DNA of 32,482 nucleotides from Firmicutes bacterium AM31-12AC. Its GTDB lineage: Bacteria > Bacillota > Clostridia > Lachnospirales > Lachnospiraceae. Each line of letters opens with the position of its first letter. Position 1 is the first letter of the stretch. The notes below the pieces were generated by a model that saw only the letters and a list, made by a program, of their open reading frames with translations, ran no database searches and was not told the DNA's origin. Location: NCBI GenBank assembly GCA_003480425.1, contig QUJA01000030.1:1-32482 (forward strand). Reading direction: 5' to 3'. Position numbers and translations under genes: made by a program. Of this stretch, positions 1 to 5,903 are shown one piece after another.

Positions 1-71
1 AGTTTGCAAACCTGTACCGCCTCATAAAAAGCAGCGCCTCATTCGAAGAAGCTTTTAAGTTTGTGGGATAA
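1..71 (+). CDS. C-terminal end of an unidentified gene (cut by window start)
   Basis: Reading from base 3, the frame is open to a TAA at 69-71 and gives 22 residues ending in SFEEAFKFVG. The composition is protein-like (hydrophobic/charged alternation) and this is the only frame of the three without an earlier stop. It faces the truncated methyltransferase tail-to-tail with a 24-base gap. I do not recognise the family. A transposase end is possible because the neighbouring gene is cut short here, but nothing in 22 residues proves it. Confidence 0.3.
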   Translation, partial: FANLYRLIKSSASFEEAFKFVG

Positions 72-95
72 GTTTGTGCAAAATTCGATATTTGC

Positions 96-548
96 TCATT
101 TATAGTTTCCTTCTGTTTTCAGAAATGGACGAATGGATACAAGTAATTTATTTACATCACTTAAGTGCATTAAAACAAAAGAAAGATAGATCACATCAAA
201 TCCATCTATCTGTTCTGTCTTCATTATGGTGCGAAGTTTTTCTGCAAAATCCTCCGCTTCCACATCAAACGCATAGAACGAAAATTTTTCATCGCCATAG
301 GATTGTTGCGCTTTCGTGGCAAGTTTCTCATTATATTCCAGTCCAATCACACGTGATACTACCTCTGAAGAAAAACGTTCCACTGTTTTCATTCCATCGT
401 TACATCCGATATCAAGCACAGCCAAATTTTGTCTTCCAGAAAAAATCTGATTAAAAACAGGAGTCTCATAGCACGCCAGGAGGTTATTTTGAACACGTAG
501 TCTTTCCATTTCTGTTTTTTCCTGAAAAACAAGCTGATTTTGCACCAC
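96..548 (-). CDS. Class I SAM-dependent methyltransferase, C-terminally truncated
   Basis: The 150-residue product has the SAM-binding motif I (VLDIGCNDG, about residues 44-52), an acidic residue ending strand 2 (GLEYNEK) and a motif IV-like segment (FDVIYLSFVLMHL). These mark a class I Rossmann-fold methyltransferase; the substrate cannot be told. Family members usually run to about 230-270 residues. Here the protein stops just after the RPFLKTEG turn, where strands 6 and 7 should follow, so the fold is incomplete and the gene is probably a remnant. The start lies 9 bases after the MATE stop, so it was the last gene of the STAS-MATE operon. The truncation coincides with the end of an unknown plus-strand gene at the window edge, which suggests an insertion or deletion junction near 70-115. 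Confidence 0.6.
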   Translation of the reverse strand: MVQNQLVFQEKTEMERLRVQNNLLACYETPVFNQIFSGRQNLAVLDIGCNDGMKTVERFSSEVVSRVIGLEYNEKLATKAQQSYGDEKFSFYAFDVEAEDFAEKLRTIMKTEQIDGFDVIYLSFVLMHLSDVNKLLVSIRPFLKTEGNYK

Positions 549-557
549 TGTTCCTCC

Positions 558-2285
558 TTAAATAATCAAATATAAGTTATTAAATATCATTTTCCGCTGA
601 TAATCGCAGTATTTTGTTTTCTTTTGAATAAGCTTTAATACACCTGCATCTATCTCGTCCCCATCTGACTCAAACGGATTATACAGACTGACATTGTCAC
701 GGATACGAAGAATATAATCGCCGTCCTTTTCCAGCAGTTTGATTGAAATATAATGCTCCTTGTTCGACGCACTTCTGTTACTAAGTCCATATTTAATGAT
801 ATTAAGCAGAAGCTCTTCACAAATAAAGTTGATGACAAATGCCTGCTTTATTCCAATTTTCCACTCCTCACAAATCCGTTCAAGGTCTTCGGATATCTGT
901 GTCATGCTTTCCTTCTCTATACGATAACTACACTCTATACATTTTCCTGTCATTCCGTATTTTTCTGACACATATTTCTTAGATGAACGGAATATATATA
1001 CAATAACAATCCCCAGTGTACAAAAAATTTCTGTACATACATAAGAAGCTGAAAGACCGACAATATTTTCTCTTGGGATCAATATTGTACCAATCGCAAG
1101 CAACAGGAAACAATTTCGGAGTACGGACATCGCCCCTGCAAGTTTCGCTCTTTCAATGGATTGCCAGAATGCTGTAATGATCATATTAATTCCCATAAAT
1201 ACCATACTAAGTGCAAATAACCGCATTGCCATAGAAGCATTTTCAACAGCACCTATATCTCTGATGCCAAAAAATTTTAAAATAAGATTTGAAAATACTG
1301 CACAGAGGGTTGCAAGAACACCGCCACTGAAAACAGCAACTATCAATGCTTTTCTAAGTACAATAAAAATACCGTCCACATCCGATTCACCCACGAAAAA
1401 TGATGTTACCGTTGAGAGTGCTCCCGATGCACCTTCAAATATGCCTGCCGGAATTGTGCTGACTGTATAAATCACGCCATAAATGGCGACATAAAATGCT
1501 CCTGATTCGCCACCATATCTAAGAAGCAGTGTATTAAACACCAACATAACAACCGCACCGAAAATATTTGCAGCCCCCATACCAAACCCATTGTATACAA
1601 ATTTCCAGACGTCTGAAATTGATGGGCAAGCCAATCGAAGCTTTAATAATCTGTCTTTTTTTATAAAATGAACCAACAACACGAGAACGCCTAATGTCTC
1701 TGCAATGCAAAGAGATGCAGATGCACCAATAATCCCTATGCCAAGCACTTTCATAAAAAACAGATCCAGAGAAAGATTGGTCAGGATTACAACAGCTGAT
1801 GCGACAGCTGCAAGCTTAGGATCACTGTCCGTGCGAACAGATATCGACAAAATGTGGTACATTACAAATATAGGAGCTGACCACATGACCACTGTAAGAT
1901 ACTGTTCTGCCAGAGGATAAAGTTCTTTGGTTACTCCTAAGAAAGAAAAATACGCGTCCTTAAAAAAAATCGGGCAAAGACACAACGCACCAATAATGAG
2001 CCCCACTCCAAGCTGGGAATGAAACACACGATTTGCCGTGTGAATATCTGATGCTCCCAGCAGTCTGCCAATCTGTACATTTGCACCTACCCCTATCGTA
2101 ATACCAAACAAAGCATACAACAAAAAGACTGGTGTAGAAATATTTGCAACAGCCAGACCTTCTGCTCCCACCAGATTGCCTACAAGGGCCGCATCCACAA
2201 TCGTGCAAATTGTTATTGCAAGGGACGCACAAATGCCCCATATCAGAAAATATCTATATGCGTCACTCGCAAATTTTGTATCCAT
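558..2285 (-). CDS. MATE-family transporter fused to an RsbW/HATPase-like anti-sigma kinase domain
   Basis: The 575-residue protein begins with about 440 residues of hydrophobic segments typical of a 12-helix MATE (MatE) exporter, which uses a Na+ or H+ gradient to expel small molecules across the cytoplasmic membrane. The last 120 residues are soluble and carry a GHKL ATPase N-box (EELLLNIIKYG) and a weak G1-like motif (RDNVSLYNPF, where a glycine is usual), like the serine kinase RsbW/SpoIIAB. I chose the ATG at 2285 rather than a GTG two codons upstream because GAGGTG lies five bases before it. A STAS gene, the usual partner of such a kinase domain, lies directly upstream, so the two probably form a phosphorylation switch on transport. 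This link is inferred from family knowledge; no PP2C phosphatase is present in the window. Confidence 0.8.
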   Translation of the reverse strand: MDTKFASDAYRYFLIWGICASLAITICTIVDAALVGNLVGAEGLAVANISTPVFLLYALFGITIGVGANVQIGRLLGASDIHTANRVFHSQLGVGLIIGALCLCPIFFKDAYFSFLGVTKELYPLAEQYLTVVMWSAPIFVMYHILSISVRTDSDPKLAAVASAVVILTNLSLDLFFMKVLGIGIIGASASLCIAETLGVLVLLVHFIKKDRLLKLRLACPSISDVWKFVYNGFGMGAANIFGAVVMLVFNTLLLRYGGESGAFYVAIYGVIYTVSTIPAGIFEGASGALSTVTSFFVGESDVDGIFIVLRKALIVAVFSGGVLATLCAVFSNLILKFFGIRDIGAVENASMAMRLFALSMVFMGINMIITAFWQSIERAKLAGAMSVLRNCFLLLAIGTILIPRENIVGLSASYVCTEIFCTLGIVIVYIFRSSKKYVSEKYGMTGKCIECSYRIEKESMTQISEDLERICEEWKIGIKQAFVINFICEELLLNIIKYGLSNRSASNKEHYISIKLLEKDGDYILRIRDNVSLYNPFESDGDEIDAGVLKLIQKKTKYCDYQRKMIFNNLYLII

Positions 2286-2348
2286 AAGCACCTCACAAAT
2301 TCTCTAATCTGTAAAATCCTATTCCTCATTTTCGCTTTTACAAAAGCT

Positions 2349-2645
2349 TTACTCAATTGTTAAAATATCAGAAAATCCAGTAACTTCAAATATCTCAGAA
2401 ATTGTTTCATTTGCATTGCGTACTATCATCTCACCTTGCTTATTCATTATCTTTTGCGCTGTAAGAAACACGCGAAGTCCTGCGGATGAAAGATATTCCA
2501 AATCAACAAGGTCCAATATCAGCGTTTCCGCACCATCTATATTCTGTTTCAGCTCTGCTTCAAACTGAGGAGCCGTAGTTGTATCCAATCGTCCTTGGAT
2601 AGCAAAAATCAATTCGTTTCCATTTTTTGTTTTCTTTATTTCCAT
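2349..2645 (-). CDS. STAS-domain anti-sigma factor antagonist (SpoIIAA/RsbV-like)
   Basis: The 98-residue protein is a complete single STAS domain with the conserved LDTTTAP loop near residue 20 and the phosphorylation-site segment YLSSAGLRVF, in which Ser54 corresponds to the serine phosphorylated in SpoIIAA. The frame is open much further upstream, but the ATG at 2645 is preceded by AAGGAG nine bases away, and the upstream part runs through a palindromic repeat, so the short start is right. The gene is first in a unit with the MATE-HATPase gene 63 bases downstream. By analogy it would bind the HATPase domain and be phosphorylated by it. I see no convincing promoter in the 90 bases upstream. 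Confidence 0.85.
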   Translation of the reverse strand: MEIKKTKNGNELIFAIQGRLDTTTAPQFEAELKQNIDGAETLILDLVDLEYLSSAGLRVFLTAQKIMNKQGEMIVRNANETISEIFEVTGFSDILTIE

Positions 2646-2694
2646 AACCGTTCTCTCCTTTTTCAGTATAATTATATTTATTTTAACATTTTTC

Positions 2695-2817
2695 TTGGCT
2701 AAAGCCAATAACCGGGACGAAGTTTTTAAGCCAACAGGGAAGCCAATAGGGACGGAGTTTCTGGCTTTTTTTGCTTGCAAAAAAGAGCCAGAAACTCCGT
2801 CCCTATTGGCTTCCCTG
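2695..2817. repeat. Palindromic intergenic repeat, copy A (32-bp perfect inverted repeat plus degenerate half)
   Basis: Bases 2735-2766 and 2786-2817 are perfect reverse complements (32 bp each) around a T-run/GCTTGC/A-run core. The arms contain the unit GCCAATAGGGACGGAGTTT and end in TGGCT/AGCCA. A degenerate half unit (ACCGGGACGAAGTTTTTAAG) lies at about 2705-2732. The element begins five bases after the stop codon of the MmcQ-MGMT gene, so transcribed from that gene it would form a very stable hairpin and could end transcription. Shorter relatives lie at 4961-5011 and 32431-32482. Confidence 0.8.
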
Positions 2818-2821
2818 CTAA

Positions 2822-3442
2822 TCACATCTGATACTTTTTCAGATCCACCTTTCCATCTATAACCTCCACACCATCTTCTCTCAAAAGTTCTGCCTGCACA
2901 TTCGCTCCGCCAAACGCAAATGCTCCGGCAAGCTCTCCTTTTGCATTCACGACACGGAAACATGGAATATGCTCCGGATCTGGATTCTTGTGAAGTGCAT
3001 TCCCAACAGCCCTAGACATCTTTTCATTTCCTGCCATCTTCGCAACCTGACTGTAAGTTGCCACATGCCCTTTCGGAATCTTTTTCACAGCCTCATAAAT
3101 CCTTTTCGTAGGGCTGTCTGTCACAAGGTCATAGCTCTCGCCGATCATCTGTTTAATATCCTTGTCTGGAACAGATCCATCCAGAATAATTGTATTCCAA
3201 TGCTCTTTGTTCTGATGATATCCTGGAATTACCGATGGATATGCTGCACGCCAGAAATCTCTCCATCTAAAATCAGTCTTTACATTCAAGCAAATCTTTT
3301 CGTCTTTTTCATAGATCCACAAAAATATCTTTTTACTTGGCTTTACACGAATCACTTGCCATCGTTGGTCTTTGAAGGGTCTGTCTTCATAGCTATCCTG
3401 AAAAGTCAGACCATAGGCAACTGCTTCCTCTCTTGTTTTCAT
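2822..3442 (-). CDS. MmcQ/YjbR domain fused to an MGMT-like (O6-alkylguanine DNA alkyltransferase) domain
   Basis: The 206-residue protein has two domains. Residues 1-105 match the MmcQ/YjbR DNA-binding-like fold (DRPFKDQRWQV near 20-30, FLWIYEK and CLNVKTD near 40-57, GYHQNKEHWNTIILDGSVP near 74-92). Residues 110-206 match the DNA-binding/catalytic domain of MGMT: Tyr130, the arginine finger in SRAVGNAL (Arg145), the reactive cysteine Cys161 and an acidic pair after LLRE. The normal active-site motif is PCHRV; here it is PCFRV, so the histidine that activates the cysteine is phenylalanine. Alkyltransferase-like (ATL) proteins change the cysteine instead, so this is a different variant. It may bind alkylated DNA with weak or no transfer. 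The weak ribosome site GGTGAG precedes the ATG, and a long palindrome follows the stop. Confidence 0.8.
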   Translation of the reverse strand: MKTREEAVAYGLTFQDSYEDRPFKDQRWQVIRVKPSKKIFLWIYEKDEKICLNVKTDFRWRDFWRAAYPSVIPGYHQNKEHWNTIILDGSVPDKDIKQMIGESYDLVTDSPTKRIYEAVKKIPKGHVATYSQVAKMAGNEKMSRAVGNALHKNPDPEHIPCFRVVNAKGELAGAFAFGGANVQAELLREDGVEVIDGKVDLKKYQM

Positions 3443-3557
3443 CTTATCTCACCACTCTTTTTTTGTTTACTCTAAGCATAAAGTATATTTTCCAAAATGA
3501 ACACCCCTTGGAGCAAAATTTGTCACCTATTAGAAATGTGCACCGCAAGGCGCACAG

Positions 3558-3596
3558 TAACAAAAACAGGAACAATCTCTGCTCCTGTTTTTGTTA
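3558..3596. terminator. Bidirectional-looking intrinsic terminator after the first SDR gene
   Basis: A 14-bp perfect stem (TAACAAAAACAGGA at 3558-3571 with its complement at 3583-3596) encloses an 11-base loop. It has A-rich and T-rich flanks on both sides and lies 14 bases after the stop of the SDR gene at 3611. Confidence 0.75.
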
Positions 3597-3610
3597 ACCA
3601 TATTATATTC

Positions 3611-4369
3611 TTACAGCATAGCTCCAAAATCTGTTACAATTGCCTGTCCTGTAATCGCCTTTGATTCATCACTTGCAAAGAACAAAATTACATTTGCTAC
3701 GTCTTCGGCTGTACAAGATGGTGTTCTAAGATTACTATGTGTTGACATCGCACCAATCATATCCGGATCAAGTGCTGCCGGATTTGTTCCTGATGTCATT
3801 GGTGTAATAATATTTCCCGGGCAGATTGCATTACAACGAATACCTGTTGCCTGGAAACGAAGTGCTGTATGCTTTGTCACACCTACGATTGCTGCTTTTG
3901 ATGCTACATAAGCAGCTCCGCCACATCCCTTTACTCCGGCAATAGAAGCAACATTTACGATGGATGCTCCTGCCTGCATCTTCCGTGCTGCTGCACGCAT
4001 GCAGCGCATAGTTCCTTTTTCATTCGTCTCTACGATACGATCAAGATCTTCATCTGAGAATCGATCGATTGGTTTCAGCCCTTCCTCAAGGATTCCTGCA
4101 TTATTCACAAGAATATCTACCTTGCCATACTTTTCAATCACGAGATCCATCAGTCGCTCCGGATCCCCTTTCTTCGAGATATCTGTTGAAACAGCATAAA
4201 CGTCTCCGCCTGCTGCCTTAATCTCTTCTGCTACTTTCTCCAGCGCAGCCTCTCTTCTTGCTGTGATAACAACAGTTGCGCCTTCTTTAGCGAACATTTT
4301 TGCTGTTGCTTCTCCAACCCCTGAGTTACCTCCTGTAATAATAGCTACTTTACCTTTCAAACGATCCAT
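3611..4369 (-). CDS. Classical short-chain dehydrogenase/reductase (SDR), substrate unknown
   Basis: The 252-residue protein is a full-length classical SDR. It shows the cofactor motif TGGNSGVG (12-19), NNAG (89-92), catalytic Ser142 and the YVASK motif (Tyr154, Lys158). Two arginines after strand 2 (ARRE, 37-40) favour NADP(H). It would interconvert a hydroxyl and a ketone on a small molecule in the cytoplasm. AAGGAGG sits before the ATG, and the gene has its own good promoter at 4402-4430 and a terminator after the stop, so it is an independent unit. Its position beside a BaiA-like SDR and a BaiCD-like fusion suggests a related hydroxysteroid- or phytochemical-type substrate, but the sequence alone cannot tell it from a general 3-oxoacyl-type reductase. 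Confidence 0.85.
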   Translation of the reverse strand: MDRLKGKVAIITGGNSGVGEATAKMFAKEGATVVITARREAALEKVAEEIKAAGGDVYAVSTDISKKGDPERLMDLVIEKYGKVDILVNNAGILEEGLKPIDRFSDEDLDRIVETNEKGTMRCMRAAARKMQAGASIVNVASIAGVKGCGGAAYVASKAAIVGVTKHTALRFQATGIRCNAICPGNIITPMTSGTNPAALDPDMIGAMSTHSNLRTPSCTAEDVANVILFFASDESKAITGQAIVTDFGAML

Positions 4370-4401
4370 TTCAAAGCTCCTCCTTTGTTGTTATAGGTAA
4401 A

Positions 4402-4430
4402 ATTATACAATTTTTCTTTCTGTTTTTCAA
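4402..4430 (-). promoter_or_regulatory. Sigma-A-type promoter of the first SDR gene
   Basis: On the minus strand, TTGAAA (4430-4425) and TATAAT (4407-4402) are separated by exactly 17 bases, about 33 bases before the SDR start codon. Both hexamers are close to consensus. Confidence 0.75.
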
Positions 4431-4495
4431 TCTCTTTATATATATTCTACATTTCAATATAACTTAAAGCCCTATTTTCTCTTTCAGTGAACATT

Positions 4496-4524
4496 TTGCC
4501 AAATCACTTGTAATATGATATGCT
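4496..4524 (+). promoter_or_regulatory. Candidate promoter of the holin-like toxin gene
   Basis: TTGCCA (4496-4501) and TATGCT (4519-4524) are 17 bases apart, and TG at 4516-4517 makes an extended -10. This puts the transcription start about 35 bases before the GTG start of the small gene. Confidence 0.5.
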
Positions 4525-4539
4525 TAAATAGCCGCGACT

Positions 4540-4560
4540 CCTTCCGGTAGAAGGGAGGTG
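4540..4560 (+). promoter_or_regulatory. Ribosome binding site partly held in a hairpin (toxin leader)
   Basis: The Shine-Dalgarno AGGGAGGTG (4552-4560) lies six bases before the GTG start. Its first bases pair in a perfect 5-bp stem, CCTTC (4540-4544) with GAAGG (4550-4554), around a CGGTA loop. Partial masking of the ribosome site is common in type I toxin mRNAs. Confidence 0.45.
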
Positions 4561-4566
4561 AAATCT

Positions 4567-4653
4567 GTGGATATTCTAATTTCTTTTATTGTCTCCGTAA
4601 TGGCAGGTATTGTTAGCTACTTTATTTGCAAATGGTTGGAAAGAGACGATTAG
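4567..4653 (+). CDS. Small membrane peptide, putative holin-like toxin (type I toxin-antitoxin style)
   Basis: GTG start, 28 codons, TAG stop. The peptide has an acidic residue at position 2, one hydrophobic segment of about 18 residues (ILISFIVSVMAGIVSYFI) and a charged tail KWLERDD. Length, single membrane span and charged C-terminus fit the putative holin-like toxin family of Firmicutes. A strong ribosome site lies six bases upstream, a promoter about 50 bases upstream and a perfect terminator 44 bases downstream, so it is a complete free-standing gene. An 87-base stretch from inside the gene to the terminator stem recurs at 21826-21912 with only two differences, which suggests that the 3' region is itself constrained, perhaps by an antisense RNA. 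I could not find a strong antisense promoter by eye, so the antitoxin is unproven. Confidence 0.6.
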   Translation: MDILISFIVSVMAGIVSYFICKWLERDD

Positions 4654-4703
4654 CGGCACCAGCCTAAAGGTATAAGCCACCTTACATAACGGAATAGAAA
4701 AAG
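4617..4703 (+). repeat. Toxin 3'-region repeat, copy 1 (85/87 identical to 21826-21912)
   Basis: This stretch covers the last 11-12 codons of the toxin gene, the conserved sequence after the stop and the start of the terminator stem. It recurs 17.2 kb away with substitutions at two positions only (C4629 to T and G4656 to A). Confidence 0.85.
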
Positions 4704-4730
4704 CTCAGAGGTCACGACTCTGAGCTTTTT
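4698..4730 (+). terminator. Intrinsic terminator of the toxin gene
   Basis: A 13-bp perfect stem (AAAAAGCTCAGAG with its complement) has a seven-base loop and runs directly into a T-rich stretch. Confidence 0.85.
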
Positions 4731-4746
4731 CTTTTTCCTGCAGAAG

Positions 4747-4778
4747 TTTAATCTGTAGAAATCTAATTTCTTTTATTA
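4747..4778 (+). repeat. Degenerate remnant of the toxin gene 5' end
   Basis: The sequence AATCTGTAGAAATCTAATTT followed by CTTTTATT resembles the toxin start region at 4562-4591 (AATCTGTGGATATTCTAATTT...), with substitutions and a one-base gap that destroys the frame. It lies just after the toxin terminator, so a second, decayed copy in tandem is likely. Confidence 0.45.
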
Positions 4779-4847
4779 GCTATTATCAGAATATGCCATA
4801 CAGGCTAAAAAGTCAACTTAAAAATATAAATTTTTTTAAATTTTTCT

Positions 4848-4960
4848 TTATTCCTCCACTTCAATATGATATTCTCCAGCCCCAACATTCTGCACTTCCA
4901 ATCCTTTCAGCACGCTCTTTGCTGTCGTCTTCACCGGAATAACGATATCGTAAAACAGAA
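4848..4960 (-). pseudogene. C-terminal fragment of a glycosidase (GH78-like)
   Basis: On the minus strand an open frame runs from about 4960 to a TAA at 4848-4850. It reads FYDIVIPVKTTAKSVL, then a short linker and VGAGEYHIEVEE. The pattern 'V-P-x-N/K-T-T-A ... G-[AS]-G-x-Y' is what ends the GH78 rhamnosidase at 24392-27136 (VEVPANTTAVIVL ... VGSGVYDY). There is no start codon or upstream part: the frame is cut off exactly where palindromic repeat copy B begins. It is therefore a relic. Assignment to GH78 rather than another beta-sandwich-ended glycosidase is tentative. Confidence 0.5.
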
Positions 4961-5011
4961 GCAGGGATTAGTTGGCTTTTTTGCTTGCAAAAAGCCACTA
5001 ATCCCCGTCCC
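4961..5011. repeat. Palindromic intergenic repeat, copy B
   Basis: GGGATTAGTTGGCTTTTTT (from 4964) and AAAAAGCCACTAATCCC (to 5005) form a hairpin with one unpaired T around the same TTGCTTGCAA core as copy A; the CCCCGTCCC end also matches copy A. It starts about 13 bases after the stop of the BaiA-like gene and can act as its terminator. Confidence 0.75.
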
Positions 5012-5023
5012 TAAAGGTCTTTA

Positions 5024-5773
5024 TCAAGTTCTCATTGCTCCATCAACAGAAAGAATTTCTCCTGTCACATAAGAAGCCAAATCACTTGCCAGATAAAGGA
5101 ATGCATTTGCAATATCCTCAGATTCTCCGATACGACGAAGAGGGATTGCATTTATCATTGGCTGGATCACTTCATCCGGAAGTGCGGCAACCATATCTGT
5201 CTTTGTAATTCCAGGTGCTACTGCATTTACACGAATGTTAAATGGTCCAAGTTCTCTTGCCAGTGACCATGTCAGACCATTTACAGCATATTTACTTGCC
5301 GGATAAGCTACTCCACCCGGCTGTCCGCAGATGCTGACCATAGAGCTTGTATTTAAAATAACTCCGCCTCCCTGTTCTTTCATAACTGCAACTGTCGGCA
5401 TGACACCATTCATAACCGCATTTACATTCAGCTGCATCACCTGGTCAAATCTTTCAGATGTGTAACTGTCAATTGGTGTGCTATCAGAAATTCCTGCGTT
5501 ATTTACAAGAATATCGATTCTTCCGAACGCTTCTTTAATCTTGTTAATTTCTTCTGTAACAGCTTGTGCATTGCACAGATCCGGGCATGCTCCGCTTACT
5601 TCCCATGCCGGATTCTCTTCTTTTAAAGAAGCAAGTGCCTTATCAACTGTCTCCTGTCTGGAGCCGAACAATACAACTTTCGCTCCATTTTCAAGAAATT
5701 TTTTCACTGTTGCGTATCCGATTCCACGGGTTCCGCCTGTAACTACCGCTACTTTATCCTTTAATAATTCCAT
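5024..5773 (-). CDS. BaiA-like short-chain dehydrogenase (3alpha-hydroxysteroid/bile acid dehydrogenase family)
   Basis: The 249-residue protein has the length of BaiA and resembles it over its whole course as I recall that family: the N-terminal KVAVVTGGTRGIG, the segment FGSRQETVDKALASLKEE, a PDL motif, NNAG (91-94), Ser144, YPASK (Tyr157, Lys161) and the C-terminal IANAFLYLASDLAS. BaiA oxidises/reduces the 3-hydroxyl of bile-acid CoA esters in the cytoplasm. After strand 2 this protein has Ser38-Arg39 and Thr42, not the acidic residues typical of NAD-specific BaiA, so NADP(H) use is possible. I chose the ATG at 5773 because GAGGAGG lies nine bases before it. It is downstream of the fused ene-reductase and probably co-transcribed. 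A general 3-oxoacyl reductase or another ketone substrate remains possible. Confidence 0.8.
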   Translation of the reverse strand: MELLKDKVAVVTGGTRGIGYATVKKFLENGAKVVLFGSRQETVDKALASLKEENPAWEVSGACPDLCNAQAVTEEINKIKEAFGRIDILVNNAGISDSTPIDSYTSERFDQVMQLNVNAVMNGVMPTVAVMKEQGGGVILNTSSMVSICGQPGGVAYPASKYAVNGLTWSLARELGPFNIRVNAVAPGITKTDMVAALPDEVIQPMINAIPLRRIGESEDIANAFLYLASDLASYVTGEILSVDGAMRT

Positions 5774-5808
5774 TATCAAAGTCCTCCTCTTTCATTCTAG
5801 CTCAAGTC

Positions 5809-5895
5809 GAACGTCCGTGAGACTTGGCGCGTGATTCTGGTCAGCGAAGCTGACATATTCCTATCAGAATCACTGCGCATCCTCGCAAAGCGTTC
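5809..5895 (-). other. Long imperfect hairpin between the fused reductase and the BaiA-like gene
   Basis: Nested complementary arms are visible: GAACG (5809-5813) with CGTTC (5891-5895), GAG with CTC, GCGC (5827-5830) with GCGC (5875-5878), GTGATTCTG (5831-5839) with CAGAATCAC (5865-5873), and an inner GTCAGC-GAA-GCTGAC (5840-5854). It lies inside the presumed operon and has no T-run, so it looks more like an RNA processing/stability element or a mobile palindrome than a terminator. I see no second copy in this window. Confidence 0.55.
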
Positions 5896-5903
5896 ATCTG
5901 TTA

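Noticed and set aside
2695..2817. CRISPR or insertion-sequence end at the long palindrome
   Set aside because: Only one inverted repeat pair with no spacers and no transposase; the position after a stop codon and the T-rich core fit a terminator-like intergenic repeat better.
2646..2963. In-frame upstream extension of the STAS gene to 204 residues
   Set aside because: It reads through palindromic repeat copy A and the end of the MGMT gene; a proper ribosome site supports the start at 2645.
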